In this document: piece after piece, positions 15,201 to 26,830 of the stretch
How positions within the stretch are numbered: position 1 is the stretch's first letter
Layout: every line of letters begins with the position of its first letter
NCBI GenBank assembly: GCA_009746045.1
Contig: RPFO01000448.1
Span: forward strand, 612,126 to 676,125
From: Mesostigma viride
Lineage: Eukaryota > Streptophyta > Mesostigmatophyceae > Mesostigmatales > Mesostigmataceae
Direction of reading: 5' to 3'
Length of the DNA: 64,000 bases
The notes under the pieces: generated by a model
Told to the model about the DNA's origin: nothing
Databases searched by the model: none
Seen by the model: only the letters and a program-made list of their open reading frames with translations
Position numbers and translations under genes: made by a program

Positions 15201-18200
15201 CCAAGGAGAAGGCACAGGCGGAGGTGAGCCCAGGGCTGCCGCATGTGTGGAAGAGGGTGGCGATGGATTCTTGTCATCAGTCAAGGAGGCATTGAAGGAA
15301 AGCAGATACTTGAGAGTGGTCGGTTAGGTAGGCCTGGAGTTCATGTTGGGTTGAGATGTTGTACAATTTCAACTCTCTCAACTTGACTTGTGCCATTTGT
15401 ACCCTCTGCAGAAGAATTGTGTATAGAACAGGGCGACATGGCTGTAACTTTTCTTGGTTGCTAACCTTGTGGCCAGGGGCTGCAGATGTACCTAGCCCTA
15501 GACTTTTTTAAGCCTTTGCCTTAGACTTTTCTTAGCCTTTCGGTTGTGTTTGAAGAAACCGCCAGTTACTGATGGCCATGTCTTATCTGCTGTCGGTTTT
15601 CTTTCCATTCCAACTTGGCATCCTGAATTGCAGGAGCGATTGGAGGCCAGCACGTGTGCGCTGGCGGTCGCTGAGGAGCAATACACGCGTGCGCTGGAAG
15701 AGGCGCGCGCACAGGCTGCCGCGGCAATCGCAGATGCCGAGCAACGTGCTGACCATGCTGCCAAGGCCGCAGAGGAGATGGTGAAGGAGGTCGGTGGCTA
15801 CCGCAAGCGTGTTGTCATGGGCCATGTTTATTTCTGAGCACAAGCAGCATTTGTAATTAGTACTACTTACAAAGGTAGTTGCAAGTAAAGGATGGTCCCT
15901 TTTCACCCTGGCGCAACAGTTGTGTTGTGTAATGCCACTTGTGGTTCCATACCCAACACTCTCACACCTGATAACAGCACATAACCCATCATACATACGG
16001 TATGGTTCATGTTCACACTTATCACCTGGTCCACTTGGCCCATTCTCCTGCATCCTCACCACCTCCAGGCGGCCCAGGAGGCGGAGGCGCAAGTGACCGC
16101 CATCCAGTCGGCAGCGAACGAGCAGATCTCCGTCGTGGAGGCGGCCCTCGAGCACAAGTCGGAGCAAGCGCGGCAGCTGGAGGCGCAGGTGGCAGCCGTC
16201 CAGCATGCCGCACAGGAAGAGCTGGCAGCGGTCACGGCCCAGAAGGACGCCGAGATGCAGCAGGCAGCTGAGGACGCCGCGCGGAGGCTTGAGGTGAGTT
16301 TCTCCGTCGCTTTGGAGGGCGCTTTTATTTCTTCTAGGTAGACATAAGAAATTCAGTCTGCGTCACAGTTCCCATAGCATAGTTAACTCCCATTGACTGA
16401 ATTTGCAAGTCTTGCCTTTCCATTTTTGTATGCAATTTCCAATGAAGCTTCCATAGTAAACTTTCCCAAAAGAAGAGAGTTGACTTCAGTGTATAGGCTC
16501 TGCATTCCACTAATTCACAGTGAACTCAAAGGGAGGCATGGATCCCTAACACATGACCACATCATTGCCAAACACTATTGGCCTCCATGCCGGCACCTGC
16601 CTCATGGGAAACCATCGTTGTCTCATCCCAGGCTGTCGTCGCCGCAGCCAAAGAGACGGAGGAGCAGCTCCAGCGCGAGGTGGAGGCAGCTAGGGCAGAG
16701 CGGGATGCGGCGGATGCGGCCACCAGCGCCGCGCAGGCCACCCTGGCGGCCAACAACGAGGCGTGGGCAGATGCGCGCGCGAACATGAGCCATGCAGTTG
16801 CCGCCGGCAAGGTGAGGGAATCTAGAGATACTGGAGATATCTTAACAATCTTCTCTGATGAAGAAACCACCATTGCTTTACCCCCTCCCCGCCTGTCCAA
16901 CCCCGCTCCCAAGGAGACATGCGCTAAACTCACGCCTCCAGTGCTGCATGCCCACGCAGTCATCATGACGCTCTAGCTGCTACGGTCGTGCCATGGCGAT
17001 CTGTCATGCTCTAGCTGCCGTTTCATGGTATAGCCTGGTTTCTGTGGTCCTACGCCATACACTTGGTCAAATATCTTCTAATCCTGTTTCATCTACCCTC
17101 CCATCGATGACCATCCAATGCATCCCGAGGTATACTCATGTTATCCGCATTCCTCAATCTCTTTTTCTTACCCACCCTGTTGCCCCCCGACAGCACACTC
17201 ACACACGGGCCCACACATTCTTCACCCTTGTTGTCTCATACTACCCCACACGTCCTTGTCCCCCAGGCTGCGCTGGAGGAGGTGCAGGCACAGTTGCACG
17301 CGCGCCACGCGCGGTACGACGCGCTGCTGGAGGAGAAGAAGGCGCTGGCCAAGGCGCTGCGTGACGCCGAGCGCGAGCTGGAGGACGCGCAGGGGGAGAT
17401 GGGCCGGCTCAACGAGCAGGTGAGGGCGTCACAACTTGCCTGAAGGTGGGGCCTTTTGCCATTCGACAATCGTTGCGTGCACTTTAGCCTTGAGCTACAT
17501 GTTTCACTGTCAGAGACATACTGTGTCAGCTCTTCGGAAACGGATTTTTCTGCATGGCTGTGGCTGCATTACAATCAATCTGTGGCATCCTATTCTTAAC
17601 AATGCAAATCTGCATGGCATGCTCGTTCCTCACAACGCTCCGCAGCTCTGCATTGTATCTAAGTTTTGAATTGTGATATGACCCCTCCAGATTTCTGGAC
17701 TGAGCTGGTTGTCTCATTGATAACCTCCACCCAGCTGTCTTCATGGTCATCCTGTCCACCTCTCTGCCCACAGAGGCTCAAGGACATCACTGAGGCAGCG
17801 GCCAAGTCCGCGGCCGAGTTTGAGGCGCTGGCGGCGGCCAAGGAGGCAGTCGAGCACAAGCTGGAGCGCACGCAGAAGCGGCTGGACGAGCTGCTGGCGA
17901 ACCAGGCCGAGGTGGAGAAGAATGTGGTCGCGCTCTCCCAGGTACACAAGCTTCCCTGCTTTACTTTATATTCTGCTTCTACTCTTTCTTACCCAGCTCT
18001 GCCCAGCTCTGCCCAGCTCTGCCCAGCTCTGCCCAGCTCTGCCCAGCTCTGCCCAGCTCTGCCCAGCTCTGCCCAGCTCTGCCCAGCTCTGCCCAGCTCT
18101 GCCCAGCTCTGCCCAGCTCTGCCCAGCTCTGCCCAGTCCTGCCCAGCTCTGCCCAGCTCTGCCCAGCCCTGCCCAGCTCTGCCCAGCTCTGCCCAGCTCT

Positions 18201-21200
18201 GCCCAGCTCTGCCCGTATAAACATCGTGGCAGCATCCTGGAAGCTCTGCCCGGCTTTCTTGGATGCAATATCACTGCCCATCGCGCGCCAGCCCTGCCCA
18301 GCCCTTCTCGAATCGCAGCACCTCCTAATCCTGGCCCTTATCTGCCACCGTGTCTGGAAGACCATGCAAATATGTGCATGGTTGATGTTACATTCGTTAC
18401 TCTTTTCTTGCGGTAGCCTGTCACAACCACGTGCTAGTCAACATCTGTAAAAGCTCATGCATGCTCGTTTGTGCTTAAATCCCAGTTTCAATGCTCTCCA
18501 GGTCAACTCTCCCAACCCACGTTCGATGGCATCCATCCTCCACCTTTACCACCTTTACCGCATTTACCACTTAACCACCTTTACCCCCCTTACCCTCTTA
18601 TCCCCTTTACCACCTTGACCACCTCGACCACCTTGACCACCTTGACCACCTTGACCACCTTGACCACCTTGACCACCTTGACCACCTTGACCACCTTGAC
18701 CACCTTGACCACCTTGACCACCTTGACCACCTTGACCACCTTGACCACCTTGACCACCTTGACCACCTTGACCACCTTGACCACCTTGACCACCTTGACC
18801 ACCTTGACCACCTTGACCACCTTGACCACCTTGACCACCTTGACCACCTTGACCACCTTGACCACCTTGATCCATCCTTGACACACTCCCGCTCACATGC
18901 GTTCCCACACTACCGCACACGATGACACACCACCCCCAAACCCACCCGGCCCAGGTGATGGAGCAGCAGGAGGCCCGCTACGAGGCGCTGCGGTTACAGC
19001 TGGCGCGCACCGAGGAGAAGCTAGCGGCCGTGGAGGCGCAGCGCAAGGAGGCGGTGACATGCCTCGACGAAGCCGTGCACCAGCTCAAGCTGGCCAAGGA
19101 GGCCAAGAGGTAGGGCATGTGGCCAAGATGTAGGGTAGAAGACAAGGAGGCCTTTAGGAAAGTCATTTGGCCAAGGCGACCAAGGTGTAGTGTATAAGAC
19201 AAGGAGGCCAAGGGCTTGTGTACAGGCCAAGGAGGGCAACACATTGGTTGCGGTGACCCAACGGGGACGATCTATGTCGGTAGTAGCTGGCGTGATCCTG
19301 ACATGTAACTTGCCGTTATGAGCGAGCCATGAAGGGCCATCAGGATGATATGTTATAGTGGCACAGGGCTGCAGGCCAGAGGAAAACATCCGTGATCATC
19401 CTTGACTGACCTCGCCGCTGTCATCATCGCTATCATGATCGCCATCTTTGTGCAGTGGCAAAGCACTCACAGAGCGCCTCTTTCCTTCGCCAGCTCACAT
19501 ATGAGATGGCTGTCCTGACACTGACTACTGGTGGGTGCTGCATGGCGTCTCCTAACCCATCATACCACACGCAGGTTGGAGCCTGCGACCCCAGATGCCC
19601 ACAAGTCGGCCCAGCTGGCCACCAGCAGCCGGCACGCGGGCGTGTCCCCCGCCAGCTTCTCCCTCGCCCCATCCCCGCAGGCGCTGGCCCGGCCATCGGT
19701 GAGCGTGGCGGGCTCCTCGACAGCGCGCATGCACGCTCAGGCGCACCTCATTTCAGGGCTCAGCTCTGCCATCCGGGCGGATGAGGAGATGGTGACGGAG
19801 CTGCGCACGTTGCTGGAGACCCTGCAGGAGGAGAAGGTGTGTGCTTTGCGGTGCTTGGTCGTTTCGACAACGGGCTATCCGGATCGTAACTCACCCACAC
19901 GGGCTATCATCCACTCACCCAGCCCACCAGGCCCCACCCTGGACGTTCACTTTATCTCCCTCCCTACACGGCTACACCCTTTCCCTCTCCATCATTCCCG
20001 CAGACAGTGCAGGTTTAGCACAATCATCATGAACCTAAAAATTATAGTGTTAATTTGTTTCCTTGCTTTCCCCCCTCCCTGCCTCCCTGAATGAAGGTGC
20101 ATCCATGCACGTTATTCCTCTATGGGCCCTCATGCATAAAACTCTTAACTAACTTGTAGTAGATTAGTTTTATGTCTCTACTGTAGCTAACACCTGCACT
20201 GCCCCCCACCCATTACCCCGCATGACCCCATGCAGGCTGAGCTGGAGCTGAAGCTGGAGCACCACATGGCGCTGGCCGATGATGCCAACTGCAACTGGCT
20301 GGCGGCCGAGAACACGGTGGCCCAGCTGCGCACGTCGCTGGCGGTGTTGGAGGCGGAGAACCAGCGGCTCGCGCTCTGTGCGCCGGGGGCCATGGGGGAG
20401 ATGAGCTTTGCCACCGCCTGCGCGGCCGCCACGCGCAAGCTACCCCTTGTGCCCGCACATAATGTAAGATGAGGTCAACAGTATGAATGAGGTAGATTAG
20501 GTAGTAGCATATAGAGTAGAATGTCAGGGTTGGTTTGGTATGGATGCCCAGTTGTGTATTAGCTGCAGTGGCAATCCATTCTAATATCCGTGTTCTGAAA
20601 TTTGGTCTTGTCGCTTTGGCCGATTGCAAGGGCCAGTGGTTACAAAGAACAGATTGTGTTGAGATAGCGAACACCCTATTTCGCGACAAAGGCGGGGCTT
20701 AGGCTTGGGTGTGGCATACGCATGTGCTTTTAAGGAGCTGAATCCTGACAAATCCGCATGTCGTGTAGGCATTGTCTAATGTCCTCTCGTGAGGGCAATA
20801 ACGTCAAAACAGCGATCAGAGACCATTCACACCCAAGCTGGTTGGCACTGTATGTTATCTACCATGACCGAAAGACATGCTCAAGTACCTGTATCACCTT
20901 GCCAATTTCATACATGTGAAAGGACAGACTGTGTTAGTAATGGTGCTGTATTTCATAGTATTAGAATTTCGTATTTAACGCCCTAGTTCCCTTTTAGGCT
21001 CTACCTACCAGACTGGAACCGCTGAACTCGTTCTGGTTTCTACTGTCGCCCCCTGCTGGTCTTCTGGACCGCTGGCCCTTGCAGGAATCCCTCCGTGCAG
21101 CTGCCTCAGCCACACCGAGCCAGTCTACCCGCCAGGCAGCAGCCAGCGCGGCAGCCACACCTGTGAGCAGCAGGCAGTCTTCGCGGGCACCCAGTGCTCA

Positions 21201-22642
21201 CGTCACCCCGGCCAAGTCCACTGCAGGGTCTTTCCAGTGCCAGCCATCCCCGCACGTAAACCCCTTGCAGCCGGCACCAGAAGAAATTGCCCCTGTGGTG
21301 GTGGAGCGTGCAAAGGCAGAGGCAACTGCGGAGGATGCGGGGGACCAGTCCGGAGATAAGGGCGGGGACGCGTCTTCCAGCATGCAAAATGAGACGGACT
21401 CGTGGTCACTGCCAGACGGTGAGTCTTCCCTTGCAACCCAGGGAATCCTAAGGAATGCTGGCTTGCTGCTGGAAAATTTGTTGTCCCACTAGGCAATGCG
21501 GCCAGTCATGTGTAATTGGCAGTCTGCCGTAGCAAGCCGTGTTCTCCTCTAGAAATTTTGCCATTGTGGAGTGTCACCCCAGCATCTCCTGCGATACCGT
21601 ATTTGGTGGTTGCTATGGGACACGGGGCGGCATTGCGCACCTCTGCTTGCCTGGACCATGAGGGAAGTCGGCGATAGTTCTATGCTTGTCTATTCACACC
21701 TCCCAGCAACATCAATAGCTTGACGGGTACAAAGGATGCGTGTTGCTGCCCTGCGTAGTTTGGCTGGATTTGTAATGGGCTGTGATCCACATGTCCTGCT
21801 GTTTGACTGAGTTATACAAACTGGCCATCCCTGGGATGACAAACAGCCAAACAACCCCAGACTTGCTTTATGCTAGTTCAGCCTTACTTAGCCAATTGCC
21901 AAGTCTGACTTTGCCACGCTTTAGTGCCCTACACCCCTTTCTCTTCTCGCTGTCGGACTCACAGCTGGCGAGGTGTTCATCACGGCACCAGCACCCAAGG
22001 GGCTGGAGCTCGAGACGCAGGGCAAGCCGGCAGCCTCCAACTGGGAACCCACCCTCAGTGCTGGCAACCCACAGAGTATGGATGGGGGCAGCAACAACGA
22101 CAGTCAAACAGCCAGCGACGCCTCCCAGGAGCAGTTCCAGACGGCGCTGGATCACAGCAGGACCAGCCGCCGATACGGCGACGCGAGCCTGTCCACAAGG
22201 TATGGACATGCTAGTGGGAGCCTGGTGGCGTTCACTTGGGAGCTTGAAGAGTAAGGGAGAGTCGGATTGCCTTTGTGTGGTGTTCCTGCTTTCAGTCATG
22301 CCTAGACTGGCCATGCCGAAGCAACATTAACATTGAGCACTGTTCAAGTTTAAGCTTCTATGTGCTAAAAACTACTGTGATAGTTCAGCTCGTGATTTGT
22401 TCCAATTCAACGGCATCCTCCAGTGCTCGCCATCCTGCATGCACTCGCCATGAATGCTAACGATTATGTGCTGTGTATCATTTCGCCTCTCATGGTCTCG
22501 TCTGTACCGCCCTTGCAGCTTGGACGCTGGCAACAGCTTGATCAAATACAACCTGCGAAATCGCACCGTCGTCGTCGAAAAGGATCCAGAAACAACCTCC
22601 CAAGGCAGTTGCCGAAGCAGCCGCTCACGCAAGTCTGGCTAA
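215..22642 (+). CDS. Kinesin-12 (KIF15/PAKRP1-type) motor protein, 37 exons
   Basis: Plus-end-directed microtubule motor family acting in spindle or phragmoplast organisation. Exons: 215-400, 536-614, 838-873, 1266-1396, 2029-2076, 2479-2530, 2975-3159, 3555-3716, 4274-4348, 4895-5105, 5455-5490, 5845-6035, 6504-6706, 7055-7236, 7490-7707, 8363-8506, 9086-9286, 9477-9521, 10146-10253, 10771-10851, 11235-11471, 11847-11996, 12154-12336, 12916-13202, 13763-13965, 14994-15223, 15634-15789, 16069-16293, 16632-16811, 17267-17419, 17774-17941, 18955-19109, 19575-19836, 20236-20463, 21085-21418, 21965-22199, 22519-22642. They sum to 6,084 nt (2,027 aa) with phases matching at every junction. N-terminal motor (about 1-380): P-loop GQTGAGKT (89-96), switch I NRESSRSHS (222-230), switch II DLAGSE (258-263), YRDSKLT (308-314), then LSTLKFAQRAKMVRN and AVVNEDT, a kinesin-12 hallmark. 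Long coiled coil about 400-1790; Ser/Thr/Gln-rich tail. The ATG at 215 is the first in-frame methionine. Intron 22 (11997) has a GC donor. The small exon 9477-9521 is the least certain; it could end at 9509. Confidence 0.93.
9880..10099 (+). mobile_element. LINE family C 3' end in a kinesin intron
   Basis: A stretch of about 220 bp closely resembles 26545-26755. Shared blocks include the GGTGGTGCAGGTG segment, the TTGCAGGAAGTAGCC segment and the terminal CCCCTTCTCAGGGAT...CAACGGA hairpin region. It ends in a short (AATTC)n tail at about 10080-10097. It has no coding capacity. I read it as a heavily 5'-truncated retrotransposon copy in the intron before exon 19. Confidence 0.6.
14395..14515 (+). 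mobile_element. Decayed LINE family B 3' end
   Basis: The segment TGCTCC...CCCCAATGGGGACACGAG followed by an AT-rich tail matches, with mutations, the terminal hairpin (GTGCTCC/GGAGCAC) and GAGTTTAATT junction of the intact copies ending at 62950 and 60001. It lies in kinesin intron 25. The left boundary is a guess. Confidence 0.45.
14640..14795 (+). mobile_element. Decayed LINE family A 3' end
   Basis: This contains the family A words GCAGTGAGAGAAGCTAG, GGGCGCCCT, GAAGGTTCCTTT and CACGTGACGCAGTC in the same order as the better copies at 28517-28759 and 45163-45409 (the latter reversed). It is diverged, with a small internal duplication after the first word. It sits in the same kinesin intron as the family B remnant. 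Confidence 0.55.
17992..18214 (+). repeat. 10-bp minisatellite, unit GCCCAGCTCT, about 22 copies
   Basis: Near-perfect tandem array inside the kinesin intron between exons 17774-17941 and 18955-19109. Each unit contains a pyrimidine-rich CCCAG that resembles a 3' splice acceptor. Only two or three units carry substitutions, so the array is young or homogenised. It is open in several frames but is not coding. Confidence 0.95.
18540..18870 (+). repeat. 9-bp minisatellite, unit CACCTTGAC, about 29 copies
   Basis: The perfect part runs 18610-18870 and is preceded by degenerate CACCTTTAC-like units from about 18540. It shares the kinesin intron with the 10-bp array. The unit is a multiple of three, so it stays open in several frames on both strands, but flanking splice sites exclude it from the message. 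Confidence 0.95.
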
Positions 22643-23035
22643 CGGTCACGGTTCTGCCTTTCCTGAATTCTTCTTTCGCTGGCCATTGCTTCTTGTGCAT
22701 AGTCTATCCATGAAAAACTCTGTGGCAATGGTGGCCAGCTTTGCATCCAACTGTGGATGCCTCTTTTGTCGTGTAGAACCTTGATGGCTTGGCGCGTTGC
22801 ATCAAGGTAATTATTATATTTGTAGTACTTGCCGGTGTTCTGATGTCATCTATTCCAGCAATGGCCAGCTCCTGCTGATGTCATCTGGTGTTGCCTCACT
22901 TGCCCTTGAGTACAGAATGTACGCATAGGCATATGCATTCTCATGAGGTCATGTTAGGGAGTACCTGTGCTAACGATTAACTAATGAAAAAACAACTTAA
23001 GAATGACACGCATGTGCACACCGGCCCATGCCCAT
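22643..23035. other. Intergenic, kinesin 3' flank
   Basis: About 390 bp after the kinesin stop. It presumably holds the 3' UTR and polyadenylation region. I see no further coding signal and no clear repeat before the A/T-rich retrotransposon tail that starts at about 23036. Confidence 0.6.
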
Positions 23036-24095
23036 TTTAAAATTAAATTAAATTAAATTATAGTTCATGACTCCGTTGGGAGATCATGTAGCACATATTC
23101 CTTGCTGGATGGAGGGAGGTGGGCGAAGTCGCGGAATCGAACTAAGCTATCTCTAAGCTATGTAGGCTAGAAAATACTAAATACGCTATTCAGCAAAACG
23201 CCCCTTCCGCTTGGGGGGGGGGGGCGCTTGCCCACAGGGGCTGGCGTGTGAGCCTGGACAATCTTCTGCCACCTCTTCATGCCCATTCACCTAGTATATA
23301 TATTAATAATATAATTACTTACAGCAGAGTGAAATCACTCAAACCAAAGCAAACGCCCAGCTATAAACCTCTATACAGAGCCATGTCAAATCTCTATACT
23401 ACGATAAGACCAATGGAAACTCCTAACGGGAGGAACTTAATAACCCTGCTGCACCGCAAAATCAGCCCGCGTACGGCGGAGCATGATGTCAGCCATGGCC
23501 CGAGTCAGCGCCACCGACAAGCGCTGACGCCAATATGACGTCCAGGTCCGCGCCGACCATGAGGCCCGCTGGCCCTCCAGGTCCAGCCGGTCCTCCCGGA
23601 GCCGGCAACACTCCTTGAAGAAGGCGGAGGTCAGGGGCCCCATGGCCCCAAACTCCTCCAGGACAAAGGGCACCACACGATGGTGCCCGACGTCGCCGTA
23701 GGCCAGGAGCTTGGCCCGCTCCGCCCGGTCCGCCGTGTAACCTGCCGTGAGGGAGGCCCCAGCCACGTGGCTAAGAGCCAAGGGCCGCGCCACCGAAACG
23801 TCGATAAGCAGATGCCGGCCACCCCCCTCAAAGTCCAGCACCACGATGTCAGGCCGGTGGTTGGGGGAATAGAAGGCAGCGCCATCCGCATCCTCGGACC
23901 GGATGTTCGCGTGCCCGGGAAAACCGCCGGCGAATCATGGCGAGCACCACCGTCAGGAGGACAGTGTGCAAATACAAATACCAATTCTGATTCTGTTGGC
24001 CCCCCATGCAGGAAAGGTAGTGAGTCCCCGTGGGATCCAGCGGCTGCCCACAGCTACCACAAGGCCGCCCGGCCGGAACAAGAGGCTCCCTTCAC
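23036..24095 (-). mobile_element. LINE family C remnant with CCHC and restriction-like endonuclease C-terminus
   Basis: Non-LTR retrotransposon 3' half in reverse orientation. Its (AATTA)n tail is at 23036-23062, followed leftwards-to-rightwards by the family C terminal hairpin region and about 370 bp of 3' UTR homologous to 61545-61835. Minus-strand coding from about 24075 to 23437 shows a C-x2-C-x9-H-x3-C knuckle (CGSCG...GTHYLSC), then HRPDIVVLDF...LLIDVSVARP. That second block resembles the PD-(D/E)xK restriction-like endonuclease of site-selective LINEs. The C-terminus contains TSYWRQRLSVALTRAMADIM. The two parts are in different frames, so it is broken. No reverse transcriptase domain is present here. 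Orientation is secure; family assignment is inference. Confidence 0.7.
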
Positions 24096-24099
24096 CTAG

Positions 24100-25205
24100 T
24101 ATATATGCACGTGGACGGCCCGGCTTTTTTGAGAAGATCAACCGGCCACGACAGCCTCATGGGCTATGTGTTCTTTGGATCGCACGCCTCGCTTACTGAA
24201 CTGTGCAAGCAGCTCTTCCGCCAGCTATAGCCGGGTCACCTCGGCGATGCCTTTTCTATAGGAAACGCCCTGCAGATGAATGCATCCTAGCTCACCGCCT
24301 CTCGCCGGACCCGAGCTGCAGATATACGCCGGACCTCTTCTCCCCCCTAGCTTGGACGCTCCATCGAGGAGCTCTGGCCCCCCAAGCCCCTCACCACCAC
24401 CTTGACCGAATCCTCCATCCGCTAGCTCACTCCTTAATGAGGCGGCTCGCGCAGTATGTGCCCGCCCTCGCTGCAGATGTGGCTGAGCAAATTTGGGCAG
24501 CACGCTGCACTGCCGAGCTCCCTCTCCTCTCCACCATCTCCACCCGGCCAGTACCTCCACCCTCCTCGCCTCCGCTCCACCGCCGGACCACCCCCACCAC
24601 TGACACCATATCACCGCCCAGGCAGCTCCACGACATCGACCTGGCGCCTCAAGGACAACGTGATCGCCATCGATCTGATTTGCCCCAATGATGTTTCCCA
24701 CATTATTAGGCACAGGCGCCTGGGCCTAGCCGGGCACCTGGCCCGCACAGATCAGGTAGATACATCAGATAGACTAGCTGGCACCAAGCCCGCCCAGCCT
24801 GGGCGATATGTCCTCACCTGGCGTGCCCCCGGCCGCGCGTGGCAGGGCCGCCACCCGTGGACTTTTCGTGATAGACTCGGCATGGACATGTGCTACACTA
24901 GACGGGCTCACCCCCGGGCAACCTCCTGCAGTTTGTCTGTAATATGGAGGCAGATGGTGCGCAAGGATAGATGGCCGGCAAGTAGTGATGAAGGAGACCA
25001 CCCCCAAGCCTATGGGGGCTCCGCGTGTGACCAAGTATGGCATTCGATCATAGCGATTCGGGCCGCGGTGCCCACACCCCTGTCAACTAGGACCTAGATA
25101 GCTTATACCATCCATTCCATCCCATGTTCCCCTCCCACTGAGGACTTATGCTCACGTGACGCAGACTGTCACGTGTCTATTAATTATTAATTAATTAATT
25201 AATTA
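24100..25205 (+). mobile_element. LINE family A remnant (ORF2 C-terminal end and 3' UTR)
   Basis: Plus-strand reading through about 24456-25097 includes HRRLGLAGHLARTD, which resembles the short conserved block near the C-terminus of APE-type LINE reverse transcriptase ORFs. A stop at 25097 is followed by about 50 bp, then a hairpin of CACGTGAC/GTCACGTG arms at about 25153-25176 and a (TTAA)n tail to 25205. The 3' end recurs, reversed, at 46706-46797. Upstream coding is degenerate. Neither RT catalytic motifs nor the endonuclease are in this copy. Confidence 0.6.
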
Positions 25206-25211
25206 ATCGCC

Positions 25212-25965
25212 ATCGAGTGCCTGCAAAACACCGCAGGCCGGCCTCACTGCCCAGGCGGTGAAGGACATTGCTGACCAAGCCAGCCCCCGCTGGCCCGGCA
25301 GGCGATGCTCCTCCGGCCACCCAGACCTGGGCGGACATGCTCAAGCCGGCAACACGTAGACCAACTCTACCACCTCCGCCGTCGTCGCACAGCTCAAGCA
25401 GCAGACGCTCGACCTCCGCGAGGAGGCCAATTAATTAGCTTGACAAGAGCAGCTAGCCATAACGTCATTGATCGTCAAGAACTTCGACCTGGTGTGGAAG
25501 GTGAAAATTCCGTGACCTGCTTGCACAGGCGTTCAGCTAGTGAGACAGAAATCCTTGGCCGCTTGGGCCGGCGGGCGCCGGCCTCATTGGTGAGATGAAG
25601 CTACTAGAGGCCCTCCGCCTTCCTCGCTCGCGGGGTAAGGCGGGGCCGCGGGGCCGCCTTTTCTTCTGCTCATCTTTGAGAACCGGCGGCGGACATGCAA
25701 GATTAATTCGTTCCTCAGACGCCGCATGGCGGCTCGAAAAGACTCACTACACCTTGGACGACGACTTGACCCTGGCGCAGCAACAACGGCGACGGGAGCT
25801 ATGGCCGACCTACCTCCAGCTCCAGCAGACCGCGGCGGGGCAGCCGGTGCCGGTATTACTGGAAGGGGGCGGCCATCTACGTCGGCCACGAGCCCTGGCA
25901 AATGACCCCCGCTGCCCCACCATCACCTCCGGCCAGCCACCCCAGCTTAGGGGAATACAGCAGTA
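25212..25965 (+). pseudogene. Degenerate LINE ORF1-like pseudogene
   Basis: Broken in several frames but collinear with the better ORF1 at 61857-62542. It carries an equivalent of SYADLLRS (TWADMLK), a coil segment VVAQLKQQTLDLREEA, then YTLDDDLTLAQQQRRRELWP matching WTLDDDLTPAQQQQRRDLWP. A (TTAA) insertion near 25430 and frameshifts interrupt it. It begins directly after the tail of the family A element, indicating nested or adjacent insertion. Confidence 0.6.
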
Positions 25966-26169
25966 TAGATAGAAGTGTAGAATAGTAAGGCCTAGCCACA
26001 GTGGCCCTGTACATGTACGCCTAAATATATTCATTGAGAATGATAGATTACGGAGGTGAGATGGGCATGCAACATAAGGAAAAAAACGATAACTGGGAGA
26101 ATAACCCTGAAGAAATGAATAGATAGTAATCTGACACGGACATCCAAGGATCACGCCAGCTGCACAAGG

Positions 26170-26400
26170 TACAACTAACTATACATAACAAAACTACACG
26201 CGCAGCAACAGCGCTGCCGGCCCACCATGCAGGCCTGGAAGGGATCTAGACCGAATGGGTCGCGACAAAGTACGTCGGCCCGGGTGCGGCGGAATAACAC
26301 ATCAGCCACGGTGCGAGTAAGGGCGAGGGACAGGCGCTGCCGCCAATACGAGTACCACGTGCGGGCAGACCACGGGCCGCCTATATATATGACGGGCCCC
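26170..26400 (-). pseudogene. Fragment of LINE endonuclease C-terminus
   Basis: Minus-strand translation contains WSARTWYSYWRQRLSLALTR and VADVLFRRTRADVL, a diverged second copy of the C-terminal segment coded at 23437-23560 (-). No flanking endonuclease core is preserved. It is a short relic of the same or a sister family. Confidence 0.6.
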
Positions 26401-26544
26401 ATACTAGCCGATGACTTAGCATTATTTAGCCATGTACATGTTTGCCTATGATGTGCCACACACCAGATGATGCCTCGCTTTATTTAGTTGTGTTTGGCCC
26501 ATGCAGAGAGCTACTCTCTGCTGAGAAGCCATGCCATCGCCATT

Positions 26545-26755
26545 GTTTAGCCATTATGACCTTCCACCCCATGCCAGGCCTTTGAGCTCTGATGCATCAT
26601 GGTGGTGCAGGTGCACTTCGTGTACCCAGAGCTTGTGTAGTTTACACCCTACCCTTGCAGGAAGTAGCCTAGAATGTATTACAAGCCATATGCCCCTTCT
26701 CAGGGATGTGTGCTACACATACTCCAAACGGAGTTATGTTCTTACTTAATTCCAT
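26545..26755 (+). mobile_element. LINE family C 3' end
   Basis: Homologous to 9880-10099 over about 210 bp. It ends with CCCCTTCTCAGGGATGTGTG, a short palindromic stretch, CAAACGGAGT and a CTTAATTCC tail. Non-coding, 5'-truncated. Confidence 0.6.
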
Positions 26756-26761
26756 CCATCG

Positions 26762-26830
26762 GGGTTAATGCTCCGTGACTCCCCAACGGGAGCACGAGTT
26801 TAATTAATTTATTAATGAATATATAAATTA
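26762..26830 (+). mobile_element. LINE family B 3' end, very short
   Basis: Contains the family B terminal hairpin GTGACTCCCCAACGGGAGCA with GAGTTTAATTAATTT tail, nearly identical to the end at 62897-62950. Only about 50 bp of element is present, which fits extreme 5' truncation right behind a family C end. Confidence 0.6.
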
